Assembly (NCBI RefSeq): GCF_902168065.1
Contig: NZ_LR655716.1
Location: 1-46,362, forward strand
Source of the DNA: Mycobacterium tilburgii
GTDB lineage: Bacteria > Actinomycetota > Actinomycetes > Mycobacteriales > Mycobacteriaceae
DNA length: 46,362 bases
Direction: 5' to 3'
The first letter of the stretch is position 1. Each line of letters opens with the position of its first letter. This document shows, one piece after another, positions 21,669-30,385 of the stretch. Position numbers and translations under genes: made by a program. A model generated the notes under the pieces. The model had not been told where the DNA came from, made no database searches, and saw nothing but the letters and a program-made list of their open reading frames with translations.

Positions 21669-21740
21669 GACTATCGCCGGGGCAATCTAACCCCGAAACC
21701 GGACGCGGCGAACGCCGAATTTCGTGGTCCCGCCACGCGA

Positions 21741-22568
21741 ATGCAGGATATCTACGTGCTTGCTCATCCGAACACCGGGGTGGCGTTCGATTCGCCGGTG
21801 CCACCGGGTAGCGGGTGGCCCGGTGATCCGGCCACCCGGCTCACCCCCGCAGCCGTCGATGCCGCACAGGTTCGGGCGCTGGCCTGGGCCGCCGGTTCGG
21901 TGCCGGAACTGGACGCCCTGGTCAGCGTATGCCAAGCTTGCCCGCGCTTAGTCACCTGGCGTAAGGATGTTGCCGTCACGAAGCGGCGCGCGTTTGCCGA
22001 TCAACCGTATTGGGGCCGACCGGTCCCGGGTTGGGGATCGCAGCGCCCGCGCATTTTGATCGTGGGACTGGCGCCGGCGGCCCACGGCGCCAATCGAACT
22101 GGGCGGATGTTCACCGGTGACCGGTCCGGCGACCAGCTGTACGCCGCGCTGTACCGGGCCGGACTGGTGAACCAACCGACTAGCGTGGACGCCGCAGACG
22201 GTTTGGCAACCAAGCAGATCCGCACCACCGCGCCGGTCCGGTGCGTGCCGCCGGCCAACGTACCGACCCCGGTCGAGCGCGACACCTGCTGGCCGTGGCT
22301 GGAATCCGAATGGCGGCTGCTCCGTGAGCATGTCCGCGTGGTAGTCGCCCTGGGCGGGTTCGGCTGGCAGATCGCGCTGCGTCTGCCCGGTTCCACCGCT
22401 ACACCCAAGCCGCGGTTCGGCCACGGCGTTGTTGCTACGCTGCCGTCCGGTGTGCGGTTGCTGGGTTGCTACCACCCGAGCCAGCAGAACATGTTCACCG
22501 GTAGGCTTACGCCCGTAATGCTCGACGACATCTTCATTGAGGCGAAGAAGCTAGCAGGAATCAAGTGA
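21741..22568 (+). CDS. udgB: type 5 uracil-DNA glycosylase UdgB
   Basis: A 275-residue family 5 uracil-DNA glycosylase (Rv1259-like), which removes uracil, and also hypoxanthine in some reports, from DNA in base-excision repair. The 4Fe-4S cysteines are visible: CQAC near residues 64-67, then C and C in [16 protein letters not shown] near 168-183. Motif A is [19 protein letters not shown] near 109 and motif B is CYHPSQQN near 245. M. tuberculosis UdgB is nearer 300 residues from memory, so translation may begin upstream of ATG 21741 at a non-ATG codon; no better site is obvious. The stop overlaps the next start (GTGA). Intact. Confidence 0.9.
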   Translation: MQDIYVLAHPNTGVAFDSPVPPGSGWPGDPATRLTPAAVDAAQVRALAWAAGSVPELDALVSVCQACPRLVTWRKDVAVTKRRAFADQPYWGRPVPGWGSQRPRILIVGLAPAAHGANRTGRMFTGDRSGDQLYAALYRAGLVNQPTSVDAADGLATKQIRTTAPVRCVPPANVPTPVERDTCWPWLESEWRLLREHVRVVVALGGFGWQIALRLPGSTATPKPRFGHGVVATLPSGVRLLGCYHPSQQNMFTGRLTPVMLDDIFIEAKKLAGIK

Positions 22569-23700
22569 CCGAAATATTGATTTCCGGGGCCAGCATCGCC
22601 GGTACAACAGTGGCATATTGGCTTGGACAGCACGGCTTTTCGGTCACCGTGGTGGAACGGCATCCCGGGCTGTGCCCCGGCGGGAAGGCGATCGACGTGC
22701 GCGGCCCGGCACTGACGGTGCTGGACCGGAGGGATTGCTTAGTGCCGTCGCAGACCGAAAGACGGGCATTTGTTGGGTCGTCCGTCGTCGACCGCGACGG
22801 CAACGAGCTGTCCCGCGACACCGAGTCGACACCCACCGGCGGTCCCATCGACAGTCCCGACATCGAGTTGCTCTGCGACGACCTGGCCTAGTTGCTTTAC
22901 GGCGCAACGCAGCCCGACACGGAGTACCTCTTCGACAACACTATCGACGCGCTGGACAACCGTGGGCCGGCCGTCGACGTGACCCTACAAACGTTCGCCG
23001 GCGCGCAGCTTCGATCTGGTGATCGGCGCCGACGGTTTGCACTCCAACGTGCGCCAACTGATTTTCGGTCCGGAAGAGCGGTTCATCAAGAGGCTCGGCG
23101 CCTACGCCGCGATCTTTACGGTCCCCAATTTTCTGGACCTCAACTTCTGGCAGATGTGGCACTACGGCGACACCACGATGGCCGGGGTGTACAGCGCCAG
23201 GCACAACGCCAAGGCGCGCGCCATGTTGGGCTTCATGGACACCGAACTGCGAATCGACTACCGGCGACATCGAAGTGTCAGTACGACGAGATCGAGCGGC
23301 GGATGACCGACGAGGGCTGAGTGCTGCCGCAGCTGCTGAACTTCATGCGCTGCGCGCCGGATTTCTACTTCGACGAGATGGCGCAGATCGTGATGGACCA
23401 CTGGTCGATCGGCCAGGTGGCGCTGGTCGGTGACGCCGCGTACTGCTGTTCGCCGCTGTCCGGCCAGGGCACCGGTGTCGCGCTGTTGGGTGCCTACATT
23501 CTGGCCGGCGAACTCAAACGCGCGCGGGTGGGCGACTGGGTCGACCACGGCGTGGTGTTCGCAAGCTATTTCAAGCACTTCCACGACTACGCCGAGCGCA
23601 CCACAATTCCTGGCCACCGACAACATTCCCCGGTGGCGCGCGATTTCGCAGGATACAGTTTGAGACCATCGTGAACTCGTTCACGCTCGGCACTTACTGA
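22565..23700 (+). pseudogene. FAD-dependent monooxygenase (Rv1260-like), decayed
   Basis: Parts of a PHBH-type aromatic hydroxylase of about 370 residues: [20 protein letters not shown] (ADP-binding fold), GGKAIDVRGPALTVLDRRD, then TAG at 22889-22891, then FDLVIGADGLHSNVRQLIFG (the DG motif), TVPNFLDLNFWQMWHYGDTT, QYDEIERRMTDEG ending in TGA, VALVGDAAYCCSPLSGQGTG (the GD motif binding FAD ribose), and a C-terminus TIVNSFTLGTY at 23700. Lesions: nonsense near 22890, frameshift near 23005, an apparent deletion near 23265, TGA at 23318-23320, frameshifts near 23600 and 23660. The GTG start overlaps the udgB stop, so the two were coupled. Confidence 0.86.
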
Positions 23701-23776
23701 GCGGGAACGTTTCCCCGGCCCGGAAGCGTTGTGGCAGTCGTGTGTCTCTGCGTTGGCTTTGATCTTGGGCTGTTAG
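23701..23776. other. short convergent spacer
   Basis: 76 bases between the ends of the convergent monooxygenase and GGDEF remnants. Nothing recognisable is seen. Confidence 0.3.
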
Positions 23777-25170
23777 TTACAGCGTTGGCTGGTCACCTTC
23801 GAAGAGCGCAGCGCGCAGCTCCTCGATGAGGTTGGGATCGGTTTCGCGGTACGCCTCGAACATCGAGTCATACACCGCGATCTTGCTCATCGCGGATTTG
23901 GCGTGCGACATTGCTGCCTCGTCGCGGCTGAGTAGCTCTTGCGGGTGCTCGCAATGGTCGGGGCACAGCGCAATCGCGATTCGCGTATCGACGCGCAAGG
24001 TCAACGGATCCATCGCGAACGGTTCGTCCAGTGCTTCGAGCAGGCGCCTCGCCTGAGCGTGGGCGCCGATGAGGTCGGAACCCTCGGTCAGCAGGATGGC
24101 GAACTCGTCGTCGCCCACCCGTGCGAGCAGGTCGTCTTGACGCACGCTGGCGGCAAGGCGTTCCGCGATGTTACGCAACAACTCATCGCCGAAACGACGG
24201 CCGAGTAAGTCGCTGATCTCTTGAATCTCGTAGAGCTTGACCAACAGCAATGCTTTGCGTGACGACGTCCGCAGTGCCGAATCGGGATCGTTCGGCGACG
24301 TGCCGTCGGACAGGGAGGTCAACGCCGTCGCCAACGAACGGTGGTTGGGCAGCGTCGTCAGCTCGTCAGTCATGGCGTGCCTGTAGTTTTTCCGATCATA
24401 CTGGCGTCGCGCAGCGTCAGCGAGAAGCGCACCGCCGCGGCGATCAAGTTAAGGGTCGCGAATGCCGTCGCCAAATACGAATTTTCGTCAATCAGCGCAA
24501 CGCAGAGCGCCACCACGGTGCACGCCACTGGGATCGCGTAGGAGCCAAATCCGCGCTGCAGCTTGGGTGCCGGCACGGGCGTGGGCACCCAGCTTGCCAG
24601 CGCGAGCAGCAGCGCCGCAGCGGGCCACGCGGCATCGAGCGTGGTGCCGACCCGATCGGCGCCGGCTGCGCTCCGCCGAGACGGACGACGTCGGCGATGG
24701 CGAATCCGGCCAGTCACGCGACAACCATCAGTCAGCGAAATTTGTTGCGCAAAACCACTAATGGCAAGATGCCGCCGGACAGCGCAGCAGCGCGAGGTCG
24801 CCCCATAGATACAGCAGGCCGACCAAGACGGTGTCCGGCCCGGGCGACGCGCCCGCATCGAGTGGACAGCCACCGCCGCGATGGCCAGGCCGCAGATCAA
24901 CGGATCGAGCCGGATCGGGATCGGCACCGCGGCCAGGCGCGGGCGCAGCAGTAGCAGCACACCGGCGTAGATAAACGGGTAGAACGCAAGGTATTCCGCG
25001 TCGGTGACGGACGGTGAGTGCCCGGTAGGTACCTGCAGGGCGTAGACGACGTCACCGATTCCGGAACATGTCATGTCGGCCGCGATCAGGGCCCAGGCCT
25101 ACCGGTCGGTCATGATGCGGTGCGCACGCACCAGAATCAACCCGGCGGCGACCAGGTTCAGAGTGGCATA
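23777..25170 (-). pseudogene. membrane GGDEF-domain protein B, degenerate GGDEF, decayed
   Basis: Read on the minus strand, an N-terminal multi-helix membrane domain (ATLNLVAAGLILVRAHRIMT, then YAWALIAADMTCSGIGDVVY, YLAFYPFIYAGVLLLL, GSYAIPVACTVVALCVALI, SYLATAFATLNLIAAAVRF) leads into a GGDEF domain: YRHAMTDELTTLPNHRSL, GRRFGDELLRNIAERLAA and ARVGDDEFAILLTEG. The signature is GDDEF, not GGDEF, so cyclase activity was probably already lost and a regulatory role is likely. Lesions: TAG after MTDR near 25098, frameshifts around 24680-24880, and one base too many or too few in the AAAAA run near 24390 that splits the membrane part from the GGDEF domain. The last 198 residues are open from ATG 24373. 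No EAL domain follows. Its extreme N-terminus is replaced by gene A sequence. Confidence 0.78.
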
Positions 25171-26610
25171 AAGCCCCTTGGGGAAGGGGGTGTCGTGTTG
25201 GGCGTTGATGCCGGCGCGACGGTGAAGCCGATGCTCGGACGGACGGCGACGGGGACTCCATCGATCACGATCGGCGCGGAAAGCCTCGAGCACGTCGTGC
25301 GCGGCCACTTGGGAGTCCTCGACGGAACCTTCGAGCAGTACCGCGAATTCGTCGCCGCCGAGGCGCGCGATGAGGCAACGGTCGTGTAGTGTCCGGTGGA
25401 GCCGTCCGGCGACCGGGATGAGAAGTTCGTCGCCCGCCGGATGTCCCAGGTCGCCGTTGACCGCTTTGCAGTTGTCGAGATCGAGGCACAACACCGCGAT
25501 CGGATAGCTGTCGTCCTGCCGAGCGGCAACGGCCTCTTCCAGTCGATGCAGGAAATGCGCACGGTTCGCCAGCCCGGGGTCAGGCTGTCCCGGAGTGCTT
25601 CCCGCGCCACGACGGCCAGCAGGTCCTGGTTCTCGGCGAGCGCGATGAACTGCCGGACCAGCACCGCGGCGACGAGTATGCCCAGCAGCGCCGTCAGCAC
25701 TCCGTGCTCGGCCCGGGCGACCGCGCTCCAACCGACGATCGCGGCCAGCAAGAGCGGAATGTAGGGCAACCACAGCAGCGCACGCGACAGCACCTCATTT
25801 CACGAAACCGTGTCGGTGGCGGGAGGTCCCCTGACGCTGGCCAAGGCGGCCAGCGCGATCATCCCGAGTCCGGCCACCCGGCCCAGGTCGCCCAGGTCGT
25901 TGACGTGGTAGCTGCCGATGCCGGTGTCGAACACCATGGTGATGTCGGCGATGCTGATCGTCGCGATGCCGGCGGCCACCAGGGCCCGGCTCGGCCGCTC
26001 GCCGGGCCGGGCCCGCGACAGCATCAGGATCGCTGTCGTCATCAGGATGCCGTCGTTGTCAACCTGCGCGACCGTCGCGACCCGCGAGCCGTTGTCGTGA
26101 TGCACCTGCTTGTCCAGCACGAACACCCACGAAATCACCAGCAGCGAGCTGATCAGGATGAGTCCTTCCAGCACCAACCGCCGTGAACTGTGCCCGAGAC
26201 AGGTTGGACAACAGCACCAATGACGTCATGGCCCCGAAGGGCCACAACAGCAGCACGATTTCGGCGGCGGCCGTGTGGATGGCGTGATCGAGCTGGGAAC
26301 GCACGTCGTAGAACGCCTAGATGATCTCGCCGACGGCCCACCCCAGTTGGGCCGTGACCATCGCCAGCCAGCCGTATCGGCGACGGCCTTGCGCGTAGCG
26401 GGCGGCGCGGAGCCCGCACACCGCACCGATCAGCAGGCTGCCGGCCAGCGCGACTCGTCGACCGGCCGGGTCGCGTAGGCGCTCTCCCAGTCCCGCACCG
26501 AGGAGATGATGATCAGCAGCCCGGCCAATAAGGTAGCCGGCGACCACGAGCCAGCCCACGTGAGCGGACAGCACGAAGCGCTGCCACGCATTCCCCGCCC
26601 AGCGCTTCAT
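25160..26610 (-). pseudogene. membrane diguanylate cyclase (GGDEF) A, decayed
   Basis: It starts MKRWAGNAWQRFVLSAHVGW at ATG 26610, then runs through about nine hydrophobic helices (RYGWLAMVTAQLGWAVGEII, EIVLLLWPFGAMTSLVLLSN, LVLEGLILISSLLVISWVFV, LLWLPYIPLLLAAIVGW, GVLTALLGILVAAVLVRQFI) into a canonical GGDEF domain: LANRAHFLHRLEEAV, VLCLDLDNCKAVNGDLGH, and ARLGGDEFAVLLEG. It would make cyclic di-GMP. Lesions: TAG at about 26318-26320 (Trp expected), frameshift near 26195, TGA at 25800-25802 (Trp expected), loss of one base near 25580, and a further shift near 25285. The GGDEF domain stops after RPSIGFTVAPA and runs into the membrane domain of the second gene, indicating a deletion of its C-terminus. 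Confidence 0.82.
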
Positions 26611-26719
26611 TGCTGCTCCAGCCGATCTGCCCCCGAGGTGAACGCATGGAAGCCCCACCACTGCTAGCAGTAAAACGGCCCCGCCGGGTTATCTCGTGCT
26701 TTTGTGCAGGTTGGTGCCA
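26611..26719. other. intergenic spacer
   Basis: 109 bases between the GGDEF A start and the nitroreductase 3' end, both on the minus strand; it must hold the GGDEF A promoter. No clear motif is seen. Confidence 0.3.
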
Positions 26720-27169
26720 TTACGTGGGCGTCAGCGCGACGACCGGGATCGGTCGCGACGTCCGGCTCTGATAGCCGTTGTACCGGTTCGCGTTGTTCTT
26801 GTTCACGATGCCCCACACCCGCGCGTAATCGGGGTCATCCGCGGTGATCACGCGTGCGGTGACCGGGAATCGCCGCGGGCCCACGTTGATCTCGCATTCC
26901 GGGCGTTTACGCAGGTTGTAGTACCAGCCGGGGGCGGTGTCGCTGCCGCCGTAGGACGCGACGATCAGGTATGAGTCGCCGTCCTTGGCGTAGGTCAGGG
27001 TGGAGGAGCGCTGCTGACCGGTCTTGGCGCCGATGGTGCGCAACAGCAAACTGTCCGGGATTCCGGGTACGTGGTGACCGATCCGGCCGTCGGTCTTGCG
27101 GTACAACGTGTCGTGGATGCGCAGTAGCGGGGCCAGGAATAGTCGCTCCAGCGCAGTGAGGTCGCTCAT
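26720..27169 (-). CDS. F420-dependent nitroreductase-family protein (Rv1261c-like)
   Basis: A 149-residue protein of the deazaflavin (F420H2)-dependent reductase family, related to Ddn. Seen: LLLRTIGAKTGQQRSSTLTY, DGDSYLIVASYGGSDTAPGW, WYYNLRKRPECEINVGPRRF and a terminal NRYNGYQSRTSRPIPVVALT. The GAKTGQ-R and GG-D-PGWY-NL elements are the typical F420-binding parts of the family. The substrate is not known. Start ATG 27169 gives the length I recall for Rv1261c (149 residues); ATG 27193 is the alternative but overlaps the HIT 3' end. It directly follows the HIT remnant, 10 bases from its stop. Intact. Confidence 0.85.
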   Translation of the reverse strand: MSDLTALERLFLAPLLRIHDTLYRKTDGRIGHHVPGIPDSLLLRTIGAKTGQQRSSTLTYAKDGDSYLIVASYGGSDTAPGWYYNLRKRPECEINVGPRRFPVTARVITADDPDYARVWGIVNKNNANRYNGYQSRTSRPIPVVALTPT

Positions 27170-27179
27170 GTCGTCCGTT

Positions 27180-27608
27180 CTACTGACTGGCATCGATGCG
27201 TGCCAGCGCGTCGCGCCGGATCTGCCCGGTGGTCTCCTGGTCGGGGTCGCGTCGGAGCAACATTCCTTTGGCCACCGACAGCTTGTCGCCGTGGCGGCGC
27301 GGCAACACGTGCAGGTGGGATGTGGAAGACCGTCTGGAAGGCCGCGCCGCCGTCGTTGATCGCGATATTGGTGGCGTCGGCCAGCTCGGTGGCCCGGGCG
27401 GCCCGCGCGATCCGTTGGCCCGTGGCGATCATACCGGCCAGCGTCTCCGGCGGGTGTCGGTCAGGTCGACGCTGTGCCGCTTCGGGATCACCGGCGTGTG
27501 TCCGCGCGTGAACGGCCGAATGTCGAGGATCGCCAGGTAGTCATCATCTTCGCAAATCTGGATGGCCGGGGCTTCGCCGGCGATGACCGCACAGAACACG
27601 CAGGACAT
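27180..27608 (-). pseudogene. HIT-family hydrolase, two frameshifts
   Basis: Three frames rebuild a complete ~142-residue histidine-triad nucleotide hydrolase (Rv1262c-like): MSCVFCAVIAGEAPAIQICE, DDYLAILDIRPFTRGHTPVI, PKRHSVDLTDT, then ATGQRIARAARATELADATN and INDGGAAFQTVFH, then HVLPRRHGDKLSVAKGMLLR and the end ALARIDASQ. Lesions are one base lost from a C run near 27452 and one C gained near 27318, the latter inside the H-x-H-x-H catalytic triad (HIHLHVLP is the repaired reading). Both are single-base changes in short homopolymers, so sequencing error is possible. The stop is 10 bases before the next gene. Confidence 0.8.
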
Positions 27609-27654
27609 GTCGCCACGGTACTGGTTGCCGTGAGCCGGGAGTTACGCTGCCGCA

Positions 27655-28758
27655 GTGGATGCTCGCGAACTTGCCTTCACCGGCGCGGGTGCACTGGCAC
27701 GAATGCTCGCCTACGGGGAGGTCAGCGCCCCGGACCTGCTCAAGGTGTACCTGGACTGGATCGCCCGGTTGGACAGCGAGCTGCGCTGCTATCGCGTGGT
27801 GCTGGCCGACAGCGCCCGCGAGGATGCCGAGGCCGCCCAGGAGCTCCTCGACGCGGGCGAGCGGTTTCCGCTGCTCGGTGTTCCGATTGCGATCAAGGAC
27901 GATGTTGACGTCGCCGGCGAGAATCTCGGCCGCACGCTGGGCGGTAGTAGCGGCAGTAGCGCGGCGGCGTTCGCCGCCGGCCTGGCCCCGCTGGCGCTGG
28001 GTTCCGACGGTGGCGGTTCGATTCGCATCCCGTCGTCGTGGTGCGGCCTGTTCGGCGTGAAGCCGCAACGTGATCGGGTTTCCCTGGAGCCGCACGACAA
28101 CGCCTGGCACGGGCTGAGCGCCAACGGACCGATCACCCGGTCGGTGCTGGACGCGGCGATATTTCTGGACCCCACCTCGAAGGTGCCCGGCCCGGACGGC
28201 GAACTCATCGCAGCGGCCACCCGAGCGCCGGGCAAGTTGCGAATTGCGTTGAGCACCAAGGTTCCTACGCTTCCGGTGCGCGTCGGGTTCCAGCAGTTGG
28301 CCGCGGTCGAGCAGGCCGGTGCGTTGCTGCGCGAGCTGGGCCACGAGGTCATTACCGGCGACCCGGACTATCCTGTGGCTCAGATCTTCGGGAACTTCGT
28401 GCCCCGTTATCTGCGGGGCATCAGCGATGACGCAGACGCGCAGGCCCACCCGGAGCGGCTCGAGCCCCGAACCCGCAACATGGCGCGCGGGCTCGTTTTT
28501 CTCCGACCGGCGCATCGCGGCCCTGCGCGGCGCCGAGGAGCGGGTCGCCGCCAGGATCCAGTCGATCTTTGATGACGTCGACGTCGTTCTCACGCCGGGC
28601 ACCGCGACCGGTCCGTCGCGCATCGGCGCGTATCGCCGCCGGGGCTGGGTGTCGACGCTGCTGTCTGTGGCACAACAGGTTCCGTACTTTACTTTCCGGT
28701 CTGGATGCGCGCCACGCCGCCAGCTTGACGTTCGGGTTTGGTGTCGTGCGCGGGACTA
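27655..28758 (+). pseudogene. amiB2: amidase AmiB2, internal deletion and frameshift
   Basis: An amidase-signature hydrolase (Rv1263-like, normally about 462 residues). It starts [20 protein letters not shown] (GTG 27655), keeps the catalytic Lys in [15 protein letters not shown], and then jumps at about 27932 to [15 protein letters not shown], skipping roughly 55-60 residues that family members have between these blocks (in frame). The cis-Ser and nucleophile region is present ([17 protein letters not shown]). A frameshift near 28495 moves the frame to [20 protein letters not shown] and DDVDVVLTPGTATGPSRIGA. The C-terminal ~40 residues are missing where the sequence runs into the convergent glycosylase remnant near 28745. 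Confidence 0.84.
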
Positions 28759-29201
28759 GTCGACGGCAGCCGCCTGTAACCGCGCCGCGGGTGCGCAGGC
28801 ACCCTTCGGTGATACACCTCGGCCGCCTTGGCGCCGTTGAAGTAGACCCGGGTTATGGCCGGGTAGCTGGCGTAGAAGTCGGCAAAGTCGTTGACCACCA
28901 AGCTTTTAGGATCGATGCAGAATCGGCGCTACCGACGCGGCAGCAGCTGCGTAGCACGCCCCACAGCGCAACGCCGTCTGCACGCAGTGCGGTCAGGCGG
29001 GCCTGCTGGTACGGCGCGGCCGGGTCGAAGTCGAGCAGCTCACCAGTGATGTACCAGAACGCATTTCGCTGGATTGGCGTAGTACTGGCCGGCCGCCAGC
29101 GACTGGGCGCTCGGGAACGAGCCCAGGATTAACACCCTGGCTCGGTCGTCGACCGCGGGCGGCAGCCCGTGCAGTAGCGGGAGGTCATCACCTCCCATCA
29201 T
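28750..29201 (-). pseudogene. DNA-deoxyinosine (hypoxanthine-DNA) glycosylase-like, decayed
   Basis: On the minus strand: [20 protein letters not shown] followed by [16 protein letters not shown], then in a second frame NAFWYITGELLDFDPAAPYQ and RLTALRADGVALWGVLRSCC, then in a third VVNDFADFYASYPAITRVYF followed by NGAKAAEVYHRRV and YRRLPSTSPAH. This is the UDG-superfamily group known as DNA-deoxyinosine glycosylase (GSFPS motif, NP-NAFW, FNG and LPSTSPA), which removes deaminated adenine. Lesions: a frameshift near 29075, another near 28925, and loss of the C-terminus after SPAH, where it joins amiB2 sequence. Start near 29201 or 29198. Confidence 0.75.
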
Positions 29202-29228
29202 CGCGCGTCGGCGATACACGTTGGCCAC

Positions 29229-30021
29229 GTGGACGAGGTGGTCTACCGGAACATCGACGACCCGCTCGACGGGCTCGAGGGCTCGATCCGCAGCGAACGC
29301 CGAGCTGGTGGGCTGGCTGCTGGACCAGGGTATCACCGCCGAGGAGATCCGGGCCACCAACCCGCCGCCGCTGCTGGCTACCCGGCAACTGATCGGCGAC
29401 GACGGCACCTACGTGTCGGCGCGCGAGATCAGCGAGCAGCACGACGTCGACCTGGTGCTGTTGCAGCGCGTGCAGCGGGCGATCGGCCTGGCCCGGGTGG
29501 ACGACCCCGACGCGGCGATCCACATGCGCGCCGACGGCGAGGCGGCCGCGTTCGCGCAACGTTTCGTGAAGCTGGGCCTCGATCCCGAACGCTGGGTCAG
29601 CTCGCCGGCCGGTTGGCCAGCCTGGCTCGCGACGTGACGGTGCCGCCGGTGCGGTTCATCAAGACGATCGGGGACGCGGTGATGTTAGTCTGCCCCGAGC
29701 CCGAGCCGCTGCTCGATGTCGTGCTCAAGCTTGTCGAGGCCGTCGACACCGACAACGACTTCCCGCGGTTGCGGGCGGGGGTGGCCGCTGGGATGGCGGT
29801 GAGCCGGGCCGGCGACTGGTTCGGTAGCCCGGTCAATGGCCAGCCGGGTCACCGGGGCGGCGCGCCCCGGCACCGTTCTGGTGTCGGAATCGGTGTGGGA
29901 GGCGATCAGCGACGCGGGGAACTACGCCGTGTCGTTCGCCGGGGCGTGCCGGCTTAAGGGAGTGAAGAACGAGGTCAAGCCGTTCCGGATTCGCCGCGGC
30001 ACCGACGGCGACGGAGGCTGA
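29229..30021 (+). pseudogene. pH-sensing adenylyl cyclase (Rv1264-like), catalytic half deleted
   Basis: The N-terminal autoinhibitory/pH-sensor domain is recognisable: [60 protein letters not shown] and [18 protein letters not shown]. The sequence then jumps at about 29597 to [20 protein letters not shown] and [15 protein letters not shown], skipping about 100 residues compared with Rv1264, including the connecting helix and the first metal-binding Asp (FADLVGFT region). The Lys/Asp of IKTIGD are still there. A 2-base loss near 29838 breaks VNVASRVTG, and the end ([20 protein letters not shown]) is in another frame. A frameshift near 29295 also affects the N-terminus. No cAMP can be made. 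Confidence 0.87.
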
Positions 30022-30385
30022 TTTGCCCTGGTCACGTGGGCAGGCCCAGGCGGCGCTGGGGCGTCTGACACGGTCCGACGCGGTCGGCTCCTTCCCCGCT
30101 GCCGACACATTGAACGGCCGCTTCCGGGCCTGCTTCGCTGTCAAAAATACGCCGTTGAGTGGGCCATATCAACGGCCTTCCGATCCGGGGAACCTGTCGG
30201 AGGCCGTTCATCGTTCGCCCTGGGCGAACGGCTGGTACACCGTGATGCAATAATTATAATAATATCATCATACCATTCGCATGGGCGGCGGTACGGTCGC
30301 CCCGGGGGCTGGCAGCAGACGCAGCAACCCGACGCCAGCGGTGCGGCGGAATGGTTCGCCAGCGTTTCCGCTTCGCTGACGGTCG
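30022..30385. other. 364-base non-coding stretch with hairpins and AT-rich block
   Basis: It separates the 3' ends of the adenylyl cyclase and pknH remnants, where M. tuberculosis has Rv1265; I cannot recognise Rv1265 here. It holds a stem AACGGCCT/AGGCCGTT (30171-30178 with 30201-30208), then a perfect 19-base palindrome at 30212-30230, then a 17-base run of only A and T at 30249-30265 containing TATAAT. No protein-coding frame looks credible. Confidence 0.5.
30212..30230. repeat. perfect 19-base palindrome CGTTCGCCC-T-GGGCGAACG
   Basis: Nine perfect base pairs around a single central T. As RNA a one-base loop is unfavourable and about six to seven pairs would form. As DNA it has the form of a repressor site. 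It lies 24 bases before a TATAAT at 30255-30260. It could be an operator of a lost gene (the Rv1265 position) or the core of a transcription terminator for the convergent genes; no T-tract follows directly. Confidence 0.55.
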
